DNA of 64,000 bases from Gracilibacillus alcaliphilus (GTDB lineage Bacteria > Bacillota > Bacilli > Bacillales > Amphibacillaceae): positions 35,152-99,151 of the forward strand of contig NZ_JAFBFA010000016.1 of NCBI RefSeq assembly GCF_016909015.1, read 5' to 3'. A program made the position numbers and the translations under genes. The notes beneath the pieces are model-generated. The model saw only the letters and a program-made list of their open reading frames with translations. It ran no database searches and was not told the DNA's origin. This document shows positions 1-8,679 of this stretch, in pieces (the first letter of the stretch is position 1; each line of letters opens with the position of its first letter).

Positions 1-9
1 CAATTAGAA

Positions 10-2688
10 ATGCCGACACAGGCAAAACGGAGCTATTGGAAAACGATCGAGATGTATCGGACAAAAGGAGTGACTGACGGCGTCATACAAGTACCGAAGG
101 AAATCGGGGTAGATAATGATTGTATCTATATCCATCAAGGTTTTCAAGAGAATGGCCATCTGTTGTTAGAGTTTAGGCTGACCATAGAGGGTAAGGAAAA
201 AGATCAAAGACTCGACCAGAAGATGCATGATGAAATTGCCTCCAGACATGTGATGATCCACTTGGCAGAATATTTGTTACAGGCACATCCTGCCTTTAGT
301 AATGCCTATTTAGCCGCTTCATCTTATGAACTGTTAGCTGCCGATTATCCGCGTTTAAGCGGGGACACAGAAGTTGTCTGTCATGATGTGCTTGATATAG
401 GTGGTCAGCAATTGGCATTCGCATACTTTGCCACTTCTGATAAGCGTATTTGGTGTTTAAATCAAGCGGCACGCACCCCGCAGGTCAGTCAATGGCTGTT
501 TGATCCAGTCTTTGCCTGCCAATTAGGGGAAGAAATAACGAAATGTATAGTAGAACAATGGGACAGCCTGCTGAAAGCTTCTGTTCCTGTGCAGTCTTCG
601 CTTCAAGATAATGAGCAAACGACAGCAGTTCATAACTGGACAATAGCTGAACAGGCAGTACCTCAACAAGGCAAAAAATATGATATGTTATCTGTTCCGA
701 GTCAAGCGATCCCTGTGTTATATCAGACAGATGTATTGGTGGTTGGCGGCGGTACAAGTGGTGCTGCTGCGGCAATTATTTCTGCCAAAGAAGGCATGGA
801 TACGGTATTACTGGAAATGAATCCAGGACTTGGCGGGACCGCAACATTAGGTGCGGTAGACAGTTATTGGTTTGGCCGGCGGATTGGTTTTAACCAATAT
901 CTGACTCAAAAAGTGAATGAGATAGAGCGTCGTTTACATCATAAAAGCCCTAAATGGAATATCGAAGCTAAGATGTATGCCCTGCTGAATGAAGCAGAAC
1001 AAGCTGGGGTTCACACCTATTTTTATACCACTACGATTGGAACGATTATGGATGGTAATCAAGTAAAGGGTGTAATAGCTGCTTCCAAGTGGGGGATTTT
1101 TGCCGTAACAGCTGAAACGGTCATTGATGCTACTGGTGATGGAGATGTGGCCGCCTTCGCAGGGGCTGAATACCTTTATGGATCAGAACGGGATCATGTG
1201 GTGATGTGGTATTCACTGGCTCAATTTGCCAAACCTGGCCGTTCTCAAAATAATTTCACAAGTGCTGTACACATTTCTAATATTTTAGACTACACACGTG
1301 CCATTCTAGATGGGAGGCGGCGCAAGCGCAATCGGGATTTGCATGATCATGGGATTTATGTTGCCTCAAGAGAAACGCGCCATATCTTAGGTGATGTGGT
1401 GATGACGTTAACGGATCAGCTGCGTTACCGCCAGTGGGATGATGTCATTAATATTCACTTTAGTAATCATGATATGAAGGGGAAAAGTGGCGCTGATTGG
1501 ATGCATATAGGGCTGATCCCGCCAAACTTAGAAATTGAAATTCCTTATCGTATGGTGCTGCCTAAAGGAATAGAGGGGCTATTCATTGCCGGCAAGGCGA
1601 TATCTGCTACCCATGATGGATTTGCCGCTATCCGGATGCAATCAGATTTAGAAAACTTAGGCGGCATTGTTGCCCTTGCTGCGGCGCAAGCTGTTCGACA
1701 TAAACAATTACCAAGTGAGATTAATGTCAAGGAATTGCAGCAACGTATCATCACAGAAGGCATGCTGCCAGCAGAAATATTGGATCGTAAGATAGAGAAT
1801 AAAGAATATCAAGAAGAAGAACTGGCATCACTAGTAGATTCCCTGACAGGTGATAAGCCATTATATACGTACGCAGATATGGATATGAACGATGTCTACA
1901 CAGAACGTATTGCGATCGTAGAGGTTTGTATGGCAGGTCCAAGAATTATACCTTATTTGGAAAAGGCATTCGATCAGGCAACAGCCAATCATGAAACGAG
2001 AAGGCAAGTGATTTTAGCACAAGCATTAGCGATGTATGAATCTTCTTATGGTGTTCCGGTTTTGCTGGAGGCCATTGAACAAGAGCTCACTCAAAGCGGT
2101 AATCAGTTACCAGTAAGGGATAGTGATATTGCTTATACCCAGCTGCCGCCGGATCACGGAGCTATGCCAGATGTATGCTATTTACTGTATTCACTGGGAA
2201 TGACGCAAGATAAACGCAGTATACCTGTCTGGCAGCAAATAGCAGATAAACTGGATCCTTCTGTGGAGGGGTTAAAAGATATGTTTATCGGCACTTTTTA
2301 TTATATAGATGCCATTTGTTATGGGATGGAGCGGTTAGCAGATTCAGCCTGCATAACCATCTTGGAAAAATTGCACAGCTATGATATGGTAAGCAACCAG
2401 CTGCGAACAGGGATTGGTGTAGAACCTGATTATTTTAAAGAGAGACAAGCTATGCTTGAATTAAGTATTGTGCGTGCACTGGCAAGGTGTGGGCATAAAA
2501 AGGGCTATCAGGTGCTGATAGATTACCTGCAAGATGCCCGTGCATTATTAGCAGAGCATGCCCATACAGAATTAAAACAGATAACAGGAAAGGATTTCCA
2601 AAAGGATAAAGAAGAATGGACGGCTTATCTTGAAGAACTGGGAGATAATCTGCCGGTTAAACCTGTTACCTTAAAGTTAGATAGATAG
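10..2688 (+). CDS. FAD-dependent oxidoreductase, large, glycan-locus associated
   Basis: An 892-residue protein with a Rossmann FAD-binding segment that starts only at about residue 240 (DVLVVGGGTSGAAAAI, GxGxxG-type), followed by ATGDGDVAAFAGAEY (about 374) and FIAGKAIS...GFAAIRMQ (about 524). These place it in the FAD_oxidored (PF12831) group. The first ~235 residues and the last ~300 have no motif I recognise; the tail looks helical. The first codon lies nine bases into the window, no ribosome site can be seen, and the true start may lie upstream. It precedes an alpha-mannosidase gene by about 70 bases, so it is probably cotranscribed and acts in the same glycan pathway. Such enzymes in sugar loci may oxidise a sugar hydroxyl, but the substrate cannot be read from sequence. 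The family is fairly sure, the function unknown. Confidence 0.82.
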   Translation: MPTQAKRSYWKTIEMYRTKGVTDGVIQVPKEIGVDNDCIYIHQGFQENGHLLLEFRLTIEGKEKDQRLDQKMHDEIASRHVMIHLAEYLLQAHPAFSNAYLAASSYELLAADYPRLSGDTEVVCHDVLDIGGQQLAFAYFATSDKRIWCLNQAARTPQVSQWLFDPVFACQLGEEITKCIVEQWDSLLKASVPVQSSLQDNEQTTAVHNWTIAEQAVPQQGKKYDMLSVPSQAIPVLYQTDVLVVGGGTSGAAAAIISAKEGMDTVLLEMNPGLGGTATLGAVDSYWFGRRIGFNQYLTQKVNEIERRLHHKSPKWNIEAKMYALLNEAEQAGVHTYFYTTTIGTIMDGNQVKGVIAASKWGIFAVTAETVIDATGDGDVAAFAGAEYLYGSERDHVVMWYSLAQFAKPGRSQNNFTSAVHISNILDYTRAILDGRRRKRNRDLHDHGIYVASRETRHILGDVVMTLTDQLRYRQWDDVINIHFSNHDMKGKSGADWMHIGLIPPNLEIEIPYRMVLPKGIEGLFIAGKAISATHDGFAAIRMQSDLENLGGIVALAAAQAVRHKQLPSEINVKELQQRIITEGMLPAEILDRKIENKEYQEEELASLVDSLTGDKPLYTYADMDMNDVYTERIAIVEVCMAGPRIIPYLEKAFDQATANHETRRQVILAQALAMYESSYGVPVLLEAIEQELTQSGNQLPVRDSDIAYTQLPPDHGAMPDVCYLLYSLGMTQDKRSIPVWQQIADKLDPSVEGLKDMFIGTFYYIDAICYGMERLADSACITILEKLHSYDMVSNQLRTGIGVEPDYFKERQAMLELSIVRALARCGHKKGYQVLIDYLQDARALLAEHAHTELKQITGKDFQKDKEEWTAYLEELGDNLPVKPVTLKLDR

Positions 2689-2759
2689 GTTTTGTAAAAA
2701 TAGCAAATAAATAAAACATGTATAGCAGAAAGATCATATACAAGGAGGATGAAATAAAC

Positions 2760-5183
2760 ATGAAAGACAAGACATTACACATGATTGGGAATGGTCATTT
2801 GGATCTAGTTTGGTTATGGCAATGGCAGGAAGGATTTCAAGAAGCAAAAGCAACATTTCGCTCGGCAGTAGATCGTTTGAATGAATATGATGATTTTGTA
2901 TTTACATCAAGTTCCGCCGTAATGTACGAATGGGTGGAGAACAATGATCCACAGCTATTTGCAGAAATTAAGGAAAAGATTGCAGAAGGCCGTTGGATTA
3001 TTTGCGGAGGCTGGTGGCTGCAGCCGGACTGTAATATCCCAAGCGGGGAATCGTTTGTCAGACAAGGACTGTATGGCCAGCATTATTTCAAAGAAAAGTT
3101 CGGTATAACAGCTACTGTCGGCTATAACGTAGATAGTTTCGGGCATAATGGAATGCTGCCGCAAATATTACAAAAAAGCGGTATGGATCACTATGTGTTC
3201 ATGCGGCCGGGACCGCATGAGAAAGGACTGCCAGGCCGTTTATTCTGGTGGGAATCAGATGATGGCTCCCGTGTGATGACTTTCCAAATTCCATTTGAAT
3301 ATACGACATGGGGACAAGATTTAGATAACCATATTTATAGATGTTCAAAGGAATTAAAAGATCCGGTTAATCAGTTGATGAGTTTCTATGGTGTAGGTAA
3401 TCATGGTGGCGGACCAACCAAGGAAAATATTGAAAGCATTAAACGGCTTAATGAAAAGGAAGATATGCCAAATCTAATCTTTAGTTCTCCTAATCAATTT
3501 TTTGAAGAGGTGAAGAAGCAGGATATAACATTGCCAACGGTACACCATGACCTGCAAAACCACGCAAAGGGCTGTTACTCTGTACATTCGGGTATCAAGA
3601 AATGGAACAGAGAAGCAGAGAATATGTTAGCAAAGGCAGAAAAGCTGTCCGTGATAGCAGATATGACAACAGGCCAGTCCTATCCAACTGATTTTATACA
3701 GGCTTGGAAAAATGTGATGTTTAACCAATTCCATGATATCTTAGCTGGAACTAGTATTGAAGAGGCATATGAAGATGCACGCAATATGCATGGAGAGGCT
3801 ATGACGATTGCGGAGCGGAATCTGAACTATGCGGTCCAGTCACTAGCTTGGAATATTGATATCGAGCAAGATGAGAACATGCTTCCTATTGTTGTGTTTA
3901 ACCCACATTCTTGGGCTGTCCAATCAAATGTGGAATTAGAGTTTAAAGCATGGAAAGACGATCATATTTTAACAGATGAACAAGGAAAACAAGTTCCGGT
4001 TCAAATCGTTCAATCTCATGCAACAGCAAATGGGCGTAATCGATTAAGCTTTACGGCAGAAGTACCTGCGATGGGTTATCGCGTGTACAAGGTCGTATCT
4101 AATGAAAAACGCGAGGTATTCCCGCCAATTAAGGCAAATGATTATGTATTAGAAAACAGTCGTCACCGTCTGGAATTTAATCCGGAGACAGGCTTTATCA
4201 GCAGTCTGTATGATAAAGAAAAACAATATGAATTATTAGCTGGGGAAGCAGCAAGACCTGTAGTTATCCATGATCACAGCGATACATGGTCACATGATGT
4301 TGTTCGTTATGAAGATGTAGCAGGCGAATTTAAACTGACAAGCATTAAACGTGTGGAGCATGGGCCGGTGAAGTCTGTCATCAGAGTAATCAGTGAATAT
4401 CATCATTCGAAAATAGTACAAGAATTTACGATGTATCAAGATTTGGGCTATATTGATGTGGATGTGAAAGTAGACTGGAGAGAAGAATTCAAGGTGCTGA
4501 AACTCAAATATCCAGTAAACCTGCACCACCGCAAGGCAACATATGAAATACCTTATGGTCATACGATTCGTGAAGCCAACGGGGAAGAACAAGCTGGCCA
4601 AAGCTGGATCGATGTGTCTGGTACGGTAAAAGAAACTGGTGAACGCTATGGTTTAAGTATAGCGAATAATGCGAAGTACAGTTATAGTGTGGAAGGTAAT
4701 GAAATCAGCCTTACTGTATTACGCAGTGCTATTTATGCACACCATGATCCACTGGTGCCAGATCCAGATGGGCACTATTCCTTTATTGATCAGGGTATCC
4801 AGCATTTCCGCTATACCATGCTGCCACATGAAGATAGCTGGGAAGAGGCAAGAACGGTGCAACATGCTGCAGAGGTGAATCAGAGGCCAGTGGCATTGAT
4901 CGAAACCTATCACGAAGGAAGTCTGCCGCAGAAAGATTCGTATATCTCTGTGAATCAAGACAATGTGCTGGTAGGTGCGATGAAGCAGGCAGAAGAAAAT
5001 GATGATATTATCCTGCGCCTATATGAAACCAATCGAGTGGCAACGAAAGCTGTGATTGAACTGCCTAAATGGAATCGAACGATTGAGGCAGATTTTGGGC
5101 CTTGTGAAATTAAAACATTCCGTATTCCTAAAGATACCGCCAAACCAGTCGTAGAAACGAATCTATTGGAATGGGAAGAATAG
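2760..5183 (+). CDS. Alpha-mannosidase, glycoside hydrolase family 38
   Basis: A GH38 enzyme of 807 residues, expected to release alpha-linked mannose from oligosaccharides with retention of configuration. The N-terminal catalytic domain starts at once with the zinc-ligand motif GNGHLDLVW (His13, Asp15). The nucleophile Asp lies in YNVDSFGHN (about 125), and NQFHDILAGTS (His about 325) supplies another zinc ligand. A central helical part and a beta-sandwich C-terminal domain follow. There is no signal peptide, so it should act in the cytoplasm on imported oligosaccharides. ATG 2760 is chosen over ATG 2718 because AAGGAGG at 2742-2748 is correctly spaced only for 2760. It carries the NVDSFGHN form of the nucleophile motif, unlike the second GH38 enzyme at 15.0-18.0 kb. 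Confidence 0.93.
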   Translation: MKDKTLHMIGNGHLDLVWLWQWQEGFQEAKATFRSAVDRLNEYDDFVFTSSSAVMYEWVENNDPQLFAEIKEKIAEGRWIICGGWWLQPDCNIPSGESFVRQGLYGQHYFKEKFGITATVGYNVDSFGHNGMLPQILQKSGMDHYVFMRPGPHEKGLPGRLFWWESDDGSRVMTFQIPFEYTTWGQDLDNHIYRCSKELKDPVNQLMSFYGVGNHGGGPTKENIESIKRLNEKEDMPNLIFSSPNQFFEEVKKQDITLPTVHHDLQNHAKGCYSVHSGIKKWNREAENMLAKAEKLSVIADMTTGQSYPTDFIQAWKNVMFNQFHDILAGTSIEEAYEDARNMHGEAMTIAERNLNYAVQSLAWNIDIEQDENMLPIVVFNPHSWAVQSNVELEFKAWKDDHILTDEQGKQVPVQIVQSHATANGRNRLSFTAEVPAMGYRVYKVVSNEKREVFPPIKANDYVLENSRHRLEFNPETGFISSLYDKEKQYELLAGEAARPVVIHDHSDTWSHDVVRYEDVAGEFKLTSIKRVEHGPVKSVIRVISEYHHSKIVQEFTMYQDLGYIDVDVKVDWREEFKVLKLKYPVNLHHRKATYEIPYGHTIREANGEEQAGQSWIDVSGTVKETGERYGLSIANNAKYSYSVEGNEISLTVLRSAIYAHHDPLVPDPDGHYSFIDQGIQHFRYTMLPHEDSWEEARTVQHAAEVNQRPVALIETYHEGSLPQKDSYISVNQDNVLVGAMKQAEENDDIILRLYETNRVATKAVIELPKWNRTIEADFGPCEIKTFRIPKDTAKPVVETNLLEWEE

Positions 5184-5186
5184 CAG

Positions 5187-5209
5187 CAAAGGGGGATACT
5201 CCCCCTTTG
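5187..5209 (+). terminator. Hairpin after the mannosidase gene, possible terminator
   Basis: CAAAGGGGG and CCCCCTTTG form a 9-bp stem with a 5-base loop directly behind the mannosidase stop codon. The stem is stable but is followed by GTGTTG rather than a run of T, so termination may be partial, or the hairpin may protect the mRNA end. Confidence 0.55.
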
Positions 5210-5239
5210 TGTTGAAAGATAAGCATATAATGAGGCATC

Positions 5240-5590
5240 CATGCATTCTTATTCTTATACAAGGAGAGCCTTGTCCGGTTTTAAACGTCAAACTGTAGAG
5301 ATTTCGCACTATGTCCTGCGATAAGTCAACGTCGGTTCGTACCTTGCCGTGTGCCCTTTATCTCTGTTGTGCCACTCAATCTATCCGTTTTAAACGGGCG
5401 CCTTGTGCTTTTCGTTCTGTTTTCTGACTTTTTGCTTTATAGCTGTGCAGTTCAGGTGAAAGATAACGTAGATTACGGACATTACTACTCTTTTCATCTT
5501 GCGTGAGAAAAACAAACAGCCAAAATGTGGTTTTGTGTGTAAAATCCGTCAACATATATATTTTTTTGACGGATTCGCACAAAAACATGT
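5240..5590. repeat. Structured non-coding stretch, likely dispersed repeat
   Basis: This gap between the mannosidase and lacI genes contains no convincing gene. It holds a small hairpin (ACAAGG-AGAG-CCTTGT near 5259-5274), two near copies of a GTTTTAAACG motif about 110 bases apart (near 5280 and 5389), and a long inverted repeat at 5531-5584. In the latter, TTTTGTG and AATCCGTCAA pair with TTGACGGATT and CACAAAA. A 70-codon reading frame on the minus strand (5376-5588) covers the same structure and has no credible ribosome site. The features suggest a dispersed repeat or a structured RNA; no second copy lies in this window, so the call is tentative. Confidence 0.35.
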
Positions 5591-5599
5591 TGCATTATG

Positions 5600-5629
5600 T
5601 TGTTTGATGATTTAGAATAAAATTATAGA
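5600..5629 (+). promoter_or_regulatory. Sigma-A-type promoter for lacI-transporter operon
   Basis: TTGTTT at 5600-5605 and TATAGA at 5624-5629 are separated by 18 bases. The palindromic operator begins six bases downstream, so transcription from here would be blocked by a bound repressor. Confidence 0.5.
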
Positions 5630-5634
5630 TCTCC

Positions 5635-5656
5635 AAAATGGGAACGTTCCCATTTT
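5635..5656. promoter_or_regulatory. Perfect 22-bp palindromic operator for the adjacent LacI regulator
   Basis: A perfect palindrome with core TGGGAACGTTCCCA, flanked by AAA on the left and TTT on the right. Even symmetry and a central CG are typical of LacI-family operators. It sits just downstream of a -10 box and about 120 bases ahead of the lacI start, so autoregulation and control of the downstream transporter operon are likely. Confidence 0.72.
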
Positions 5657-5735
5657 AGATCAGTCTTTTCCTGTAATAAAGGATAAATACAGTATAAATA
5701 TAAACCATTGAACCGTTCTAAGTATTGATTTGTAA

Positions 5736-5747
5736 GTAAGCGGTTAC
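5736..5747. promoter_or_regulatory. Second, imperfect LacI-type half-palindrome (GTAAGCGGTTAC)
   Basis: GTAAG-CG-GTTAC is symmetric but for one pair and has a central CG. It lies 28 bases before the lacI start. It could be an auxiliary operator, but its sequence differs from the strong palindrome at 5635-5656, so a different protein or chance is also possible. Confidence 0.3.
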
Positions 5748-5774
5748 CAATTGTCTGGAAAGGATTGATATGGA

Positions 5775-6779
5775 ATGGATAAATCAACGATAATCGATGT
5801 TGCCAAATTAGCGAATACTTCCAAAAGCACAGTTTCCCGCTATCTGAATGGATACAAGGTAAAAAAAGAAACAAAAGAAGCATTAGACCGAGCGATTAGA
5901 GAGTTAAACTATCATCCGAATGCCAATGCAAGAAGACTTGTCAAAAACAACACACAAGTCATTGGAATTGTAGTTGATGATATAGCAAACATTTTCTATG
6001 CTGATATATTACGAGGAATAGAAAGCGTTTTAAACAGCTATGGATACCGATGTGCTTATTACAGCAGAACATCCAATTACCAAGGGGAATTTGGGTTTAT
6101 GGATTTGGCTAACGAAGGGGAAGTAGATGGATTAATTCTTGTTAGTTTTTTAAAACGTTCCCAAGAAATGTTGGATGAAGTAAAGAAGTTAGCTATCCCT
6201 ATTGTATTGATAGGAGATGCAGATTACGACAGCGGGGTCTTCTCTGTTGATGTGAACAATGAATTAGGAATAAGCGAGCTAGTTCACTATTTATATAGAA
6301 TTGGCCATAGGAATATAGCCTATATTAATGGTCCGGAACATTTCTCAGCGAGTTATTGGCGTAAAAAAGGATATGAGAATACGTTAAAAGAATTGGGCTT
6401 ATCTTATAAGGAGTCATGGATTATCGATTCGGATTGGACGAAAGCTGGCGGTCATAAAGCCATGAGTGAATTATTGGCATTTAAAGATATTACAGCTGTT
6501 GTTTCATCTAATGATGAAATGGCCATTGGTGCCCTGCTTTATGCTAGTGAGCTTGGTTTTCACGTTCCGCGGGATTTATCTATTGTCGGCTTTGATGATA
6601 CTGAGGTATCCAAATGGGTATACCCTCCTTTGACAACTGTAAAGCAGCCGCTTCATCCGATGGGGGAGAAGGCAGCAACTGGTTTAATAGCTAAGTTAAA
6701 AGGTGAGCAGGACATTCAAGAGCAGAGGATATTGATAGATCCAAAACTTGTCGTTCGTCAATCATGCAGGAACTTATGA
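5775..6779 (+). CDS. LacI-family transcriptional regulator
   Basis: A 334-residue regulator. Residues about 4-26 form the LacI helix-turn-helix (IIDVAKLANTSKSTVSRYLN), followed by the hinge segment and a sugar-binding-protein-like effector domain to the C-terminus (GIVVDDIANIFYADILRGIE, VSSNDEMAIGALLYASELG, DLSIVGFDDTEVSKWVYPPLTTV). It should repress the operon until a sugar ligand binds. The strong palindrome upstream of its own gene is the likely site. The gene sits between the mannosidase and permease genes on the same strand, and the downstream permease starts 21 bases after its stop. GAAAGGA near 5758-5764 supports the ATG at 5775. Confidence 0.93.
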   Translation: MDKSTIIDVAKLANTSKSTVSRYLNGYKVKKETKEALDRAIRELNYHPNANARRLVKNNTQVIGIVVDDIANIFYADILRGIESVLNSYGYRCAYYSRTSNYQGEFGFMDLANEGEVDGLILVSFLKRSQEMLDEVKKLAIPIVLIGDADYDSGVFSVDVNNELGISELVHYLYRIGHRNIAYINGPEHFSASYWRKKGYENTLKELGLSYKESWIIDSDWTKAGGHKAMSELLAFKDITAVVSSNDEMAIGALLYASELGFHVPRDLSIVGFDDTEVSKWVYPPLTTVKQPLHPMGEKAATGLIAKLKGEQDIQEQRILIDPKLVVRQSCRNL

Positions 6780-6800
6780 TACAAAGGAGGTAAAGTGTTC

Positions 6801-7688
6801 ATGTTTAAAAATAAAATAAACAAGAACCCACATGGCTATTACTTTATTGCCCCGTTTTTTATTAGTTTTTTTGTGTTTGGTCTAGGTCCCATCCTCTATT
6901 CTTTTTATTTGAGTTTTACGGATTGGAGCGGGTTTAACCAGCCTTCGTTTGTTGGTTTTGCTAACTATGAAAGACTATTAGGGGATGCTTTGTTTTTTAA
7001 ATCGATTGGAAACACATTAATTATATGGATTTTTTCCATTATACCTCAGCTGACGATTGCGTTAACTTTAGCGCTTGTGCTGCATGAGAAGTTTATTAGG
7101 GGCAGACATTTATTTCATGCCATTTTCTATTTTCCCAATATTATTACGCCGATCACCTTAGGGGTGATGTTTGCCTTAATGTTTGATTGGCAGACAGGGA
7201 GTATCAATAAACTACTGGAAGCAGTTGGAGCCATCAGTGAACCTATTTATTGGCTAAATGATGTATGGTTGTCACGAATTATTGTAGCTGGAGTAATGAT
7301 GTTCCAGAATTTTGGCTTTAATATGCTGGTATTTTTAGCTGGATTACAAGCTATTCCGCATGATTTATATGAAGCGGCTGAAATCGATGGTGCTTCTAAA
7401 TTCCAAACGGCCATCAGAATTACGCTCCCATTAATGAGGCCTGTATTAATCTTTACCCTTATTACATCAGTTATCGGTGGGCTGCAAATCTTTGATGCAC
7501 CATTAATGATTGGTAAAGGACCGAATGATTCAACGCTTACCATGATTATGAATTTGTATGAAGCAGCATTTATTAGATATGACTATGGATATGGCGCGAC
7601 GATTGCTTATGGAGCCTTCGTGGTTATTGCGATTGCTACGGTCATCACCTTTTTAATTCCAGGTGTAAGAAAGAAAAAGGAGGCGTAA
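6801..7688 (+). CDS. Sugar ABC transporter permease (MalF/UgpA type)
   Basis: A 295-residue inner membrane protein of the CUT1 oligosaccharide importers. It has six hydrophobic segments, beginning with YYFIAPFFISFFVFGLGPIL, and the cytoplasmic EAA loop EAAEIDGASKFQTAIRITLP at about residue 190, which docks on the ATPase. The ATG at 6801 is preferred over the GTG at 6795 because AAAGGAGG (6783-6790) is ten bases from the former and only four from the latter. It pairs with the permease gene that follows after four bases. No ATPase gene lies in the cluster, so a shared MsmX-type ATPase encoded elsewhere is expected, as in other Bacillaceae CUT1 systems. Confidence 0.92.
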   Translation: MFKNKINKNPHGYYFIAPFFISFFVFGLGPILYSFYLSFTDWSGFNQPSFVGFANYERLLGDALFFKSIGNTLIIWIFSIIPQLTIALTLALVLHEKFIRGRHLFHAIFYFPNIITPITLGVMFALMFDWQTGSINKLLEAVGAISEPIYWLNDVWLSRIIVAGVMMFQNFGFNMLVFLAGLQAIPHDLYEAAEIDGASKFQTAIRITLPLMRPVLIFTLITSVIGGLQIFDAPLMIGKGPNDSTLTMIMNLYEAAFIRYDYGYGATIAYGAFVVIAIATVITFLIPGVRKKKEA

Positions 7689-7692
7689 TCAA

Positions 7693-8580
7693 GTGCGAAA
7701 TGCGGAGGGATTCAAATCATCTTCTAGTCTGACAGAGGCAGATATAAAAAAGAAGAAGCGCAACACATTAATCGTAAGAACTATCATATGGATATTGCTT
7801 ATTATTGCAGCTGGTATTTGTTTAATGCCGTTTTACAGTATGATCATTACCTCCTCTCATGCCAACTCAGAGATTGCGAGGAAGCTGCTGTTAGTGCCAG
7901 GGGATCACTTTTTTGATAATTACAATCGGCTGGTTGATGTGGTTCCGATTTGGAGAGGGTTTCTTAACAGTTTATTTATAACCATTATCTCCACTATTCT
8001 AGGCTTATATTTTTCCGCACTAAGTGGTTATGGTTTTTCTAAATATCAATTTAAAGGGAACAGCCTCCTATTCGCAGCCGTGTTAGCAACGATGATGGTT
8101 CCTGGGCAGTTAGGGATTATCGGCTTCTTCCGGTTAGTAAATGAAATGGGGATGTTGAATACGTATTGGCCGCTGATTTTACCATCTATCAGCAATGCCT
8201 TTGCTCTGTTTTTCTTTAAACAGGTAGCAGATAACACGGTTCCTCAAGCTATGCTGGAATCAGGCAGAATAGATGGAGCAAGAGAACTGGCGATATTTCA
8301 CAAAATCGGTTTACCGTTAATGGCACCATCCTTAGCAACCATGGGAATCTTTCAATTTATCGGAAAATGGAATGAGTTTTTGCAGCCGATGATTCTAATA
8401 TTTGATACAGAGCTTCAGACACTGCCAGTACTGATCGCCAGTGTAAGAAGTCAATTCAATGTAGACTATGGTGCACAATATGTTGGCATTGTGATTTCCA
8501 TCATTCCGATCATGATTGTATTTGCGATCTTTTCTAAACAGATTATTGGAAATGTAATGGCTGGTGCTGTCAAAGAATAA
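7693..8580 (+). CDS. Sugar ABC transporter permease (MalG/UgpE type)
   Basis: A 295-residue partner permease of the same CUT1 importer. After a hydrophilic, lysine-rich N-terminus of about 30 residues come six membrane segments. The EAA-like loop ESGRIDGARELAIFHKIGLP is at about residue 188. The start is GTG, four bases behind the upstream stop codon, and AAAAAGGAGG ending at 7683 supports it. The close spacing indicates translational coupling in one operon with the binding protein downstream. Confidence 0.92.
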   Translation: MRNAEGFKSSSSLTEADIKKKKRNTLIVRTIIWILLIIAAGICLMPFYSMIITSSHANSEIARKLLLVPGDHFFDNYNRLVDVVPIWRGFLNSLFITIISTILGLYFSALSGYGFSKYQFKGNSLLFAAVLATMMVPGQLGIIGFFRLVNEMGMLNTYWPLILPSISNAFALFFFKQVADNTVPQAMLESGRIDGARELAIFHKIGLPLMAPSLATMGIFQFIGKWNEFLQPMILIFDTELQTLPVLIASVRSQFNVDYGAQYVGIVISIIPIMIVFAIFSKQIIGNVMAGAVKE

Positions 8581-8679
8581 TAAATAGCTGGAATATTCGA
8601 GGAGGTGGTGAGAACAGTAGGCAAAGGCGGTGTTTGCTAGTGATAAAGTGCATGGAATTCTAAATAAGAAGGGGAATAA

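Noticed and set aside
5376..5588. 70-codon minus-strand frame in the gap before the lacI gene
   Set aside because: It coincides with inverted repeats and lacks a ribosome site; a structured repeat explains the sequence better.
5635..5656. CcpA cre site at the lacI operator
   Set aside because: It misses one fixed position of the cre consensus and is a longer perfect palindrome, so a dedicated LacI operator is the better reading.
8606..8641. Ten-codon frame starting GTG near 8608 behind GAGGAGGTG, between permease and binding-protein genes
   Set aside because: The ribosome site is too close to the start codon and the peptide has no recognisable content.
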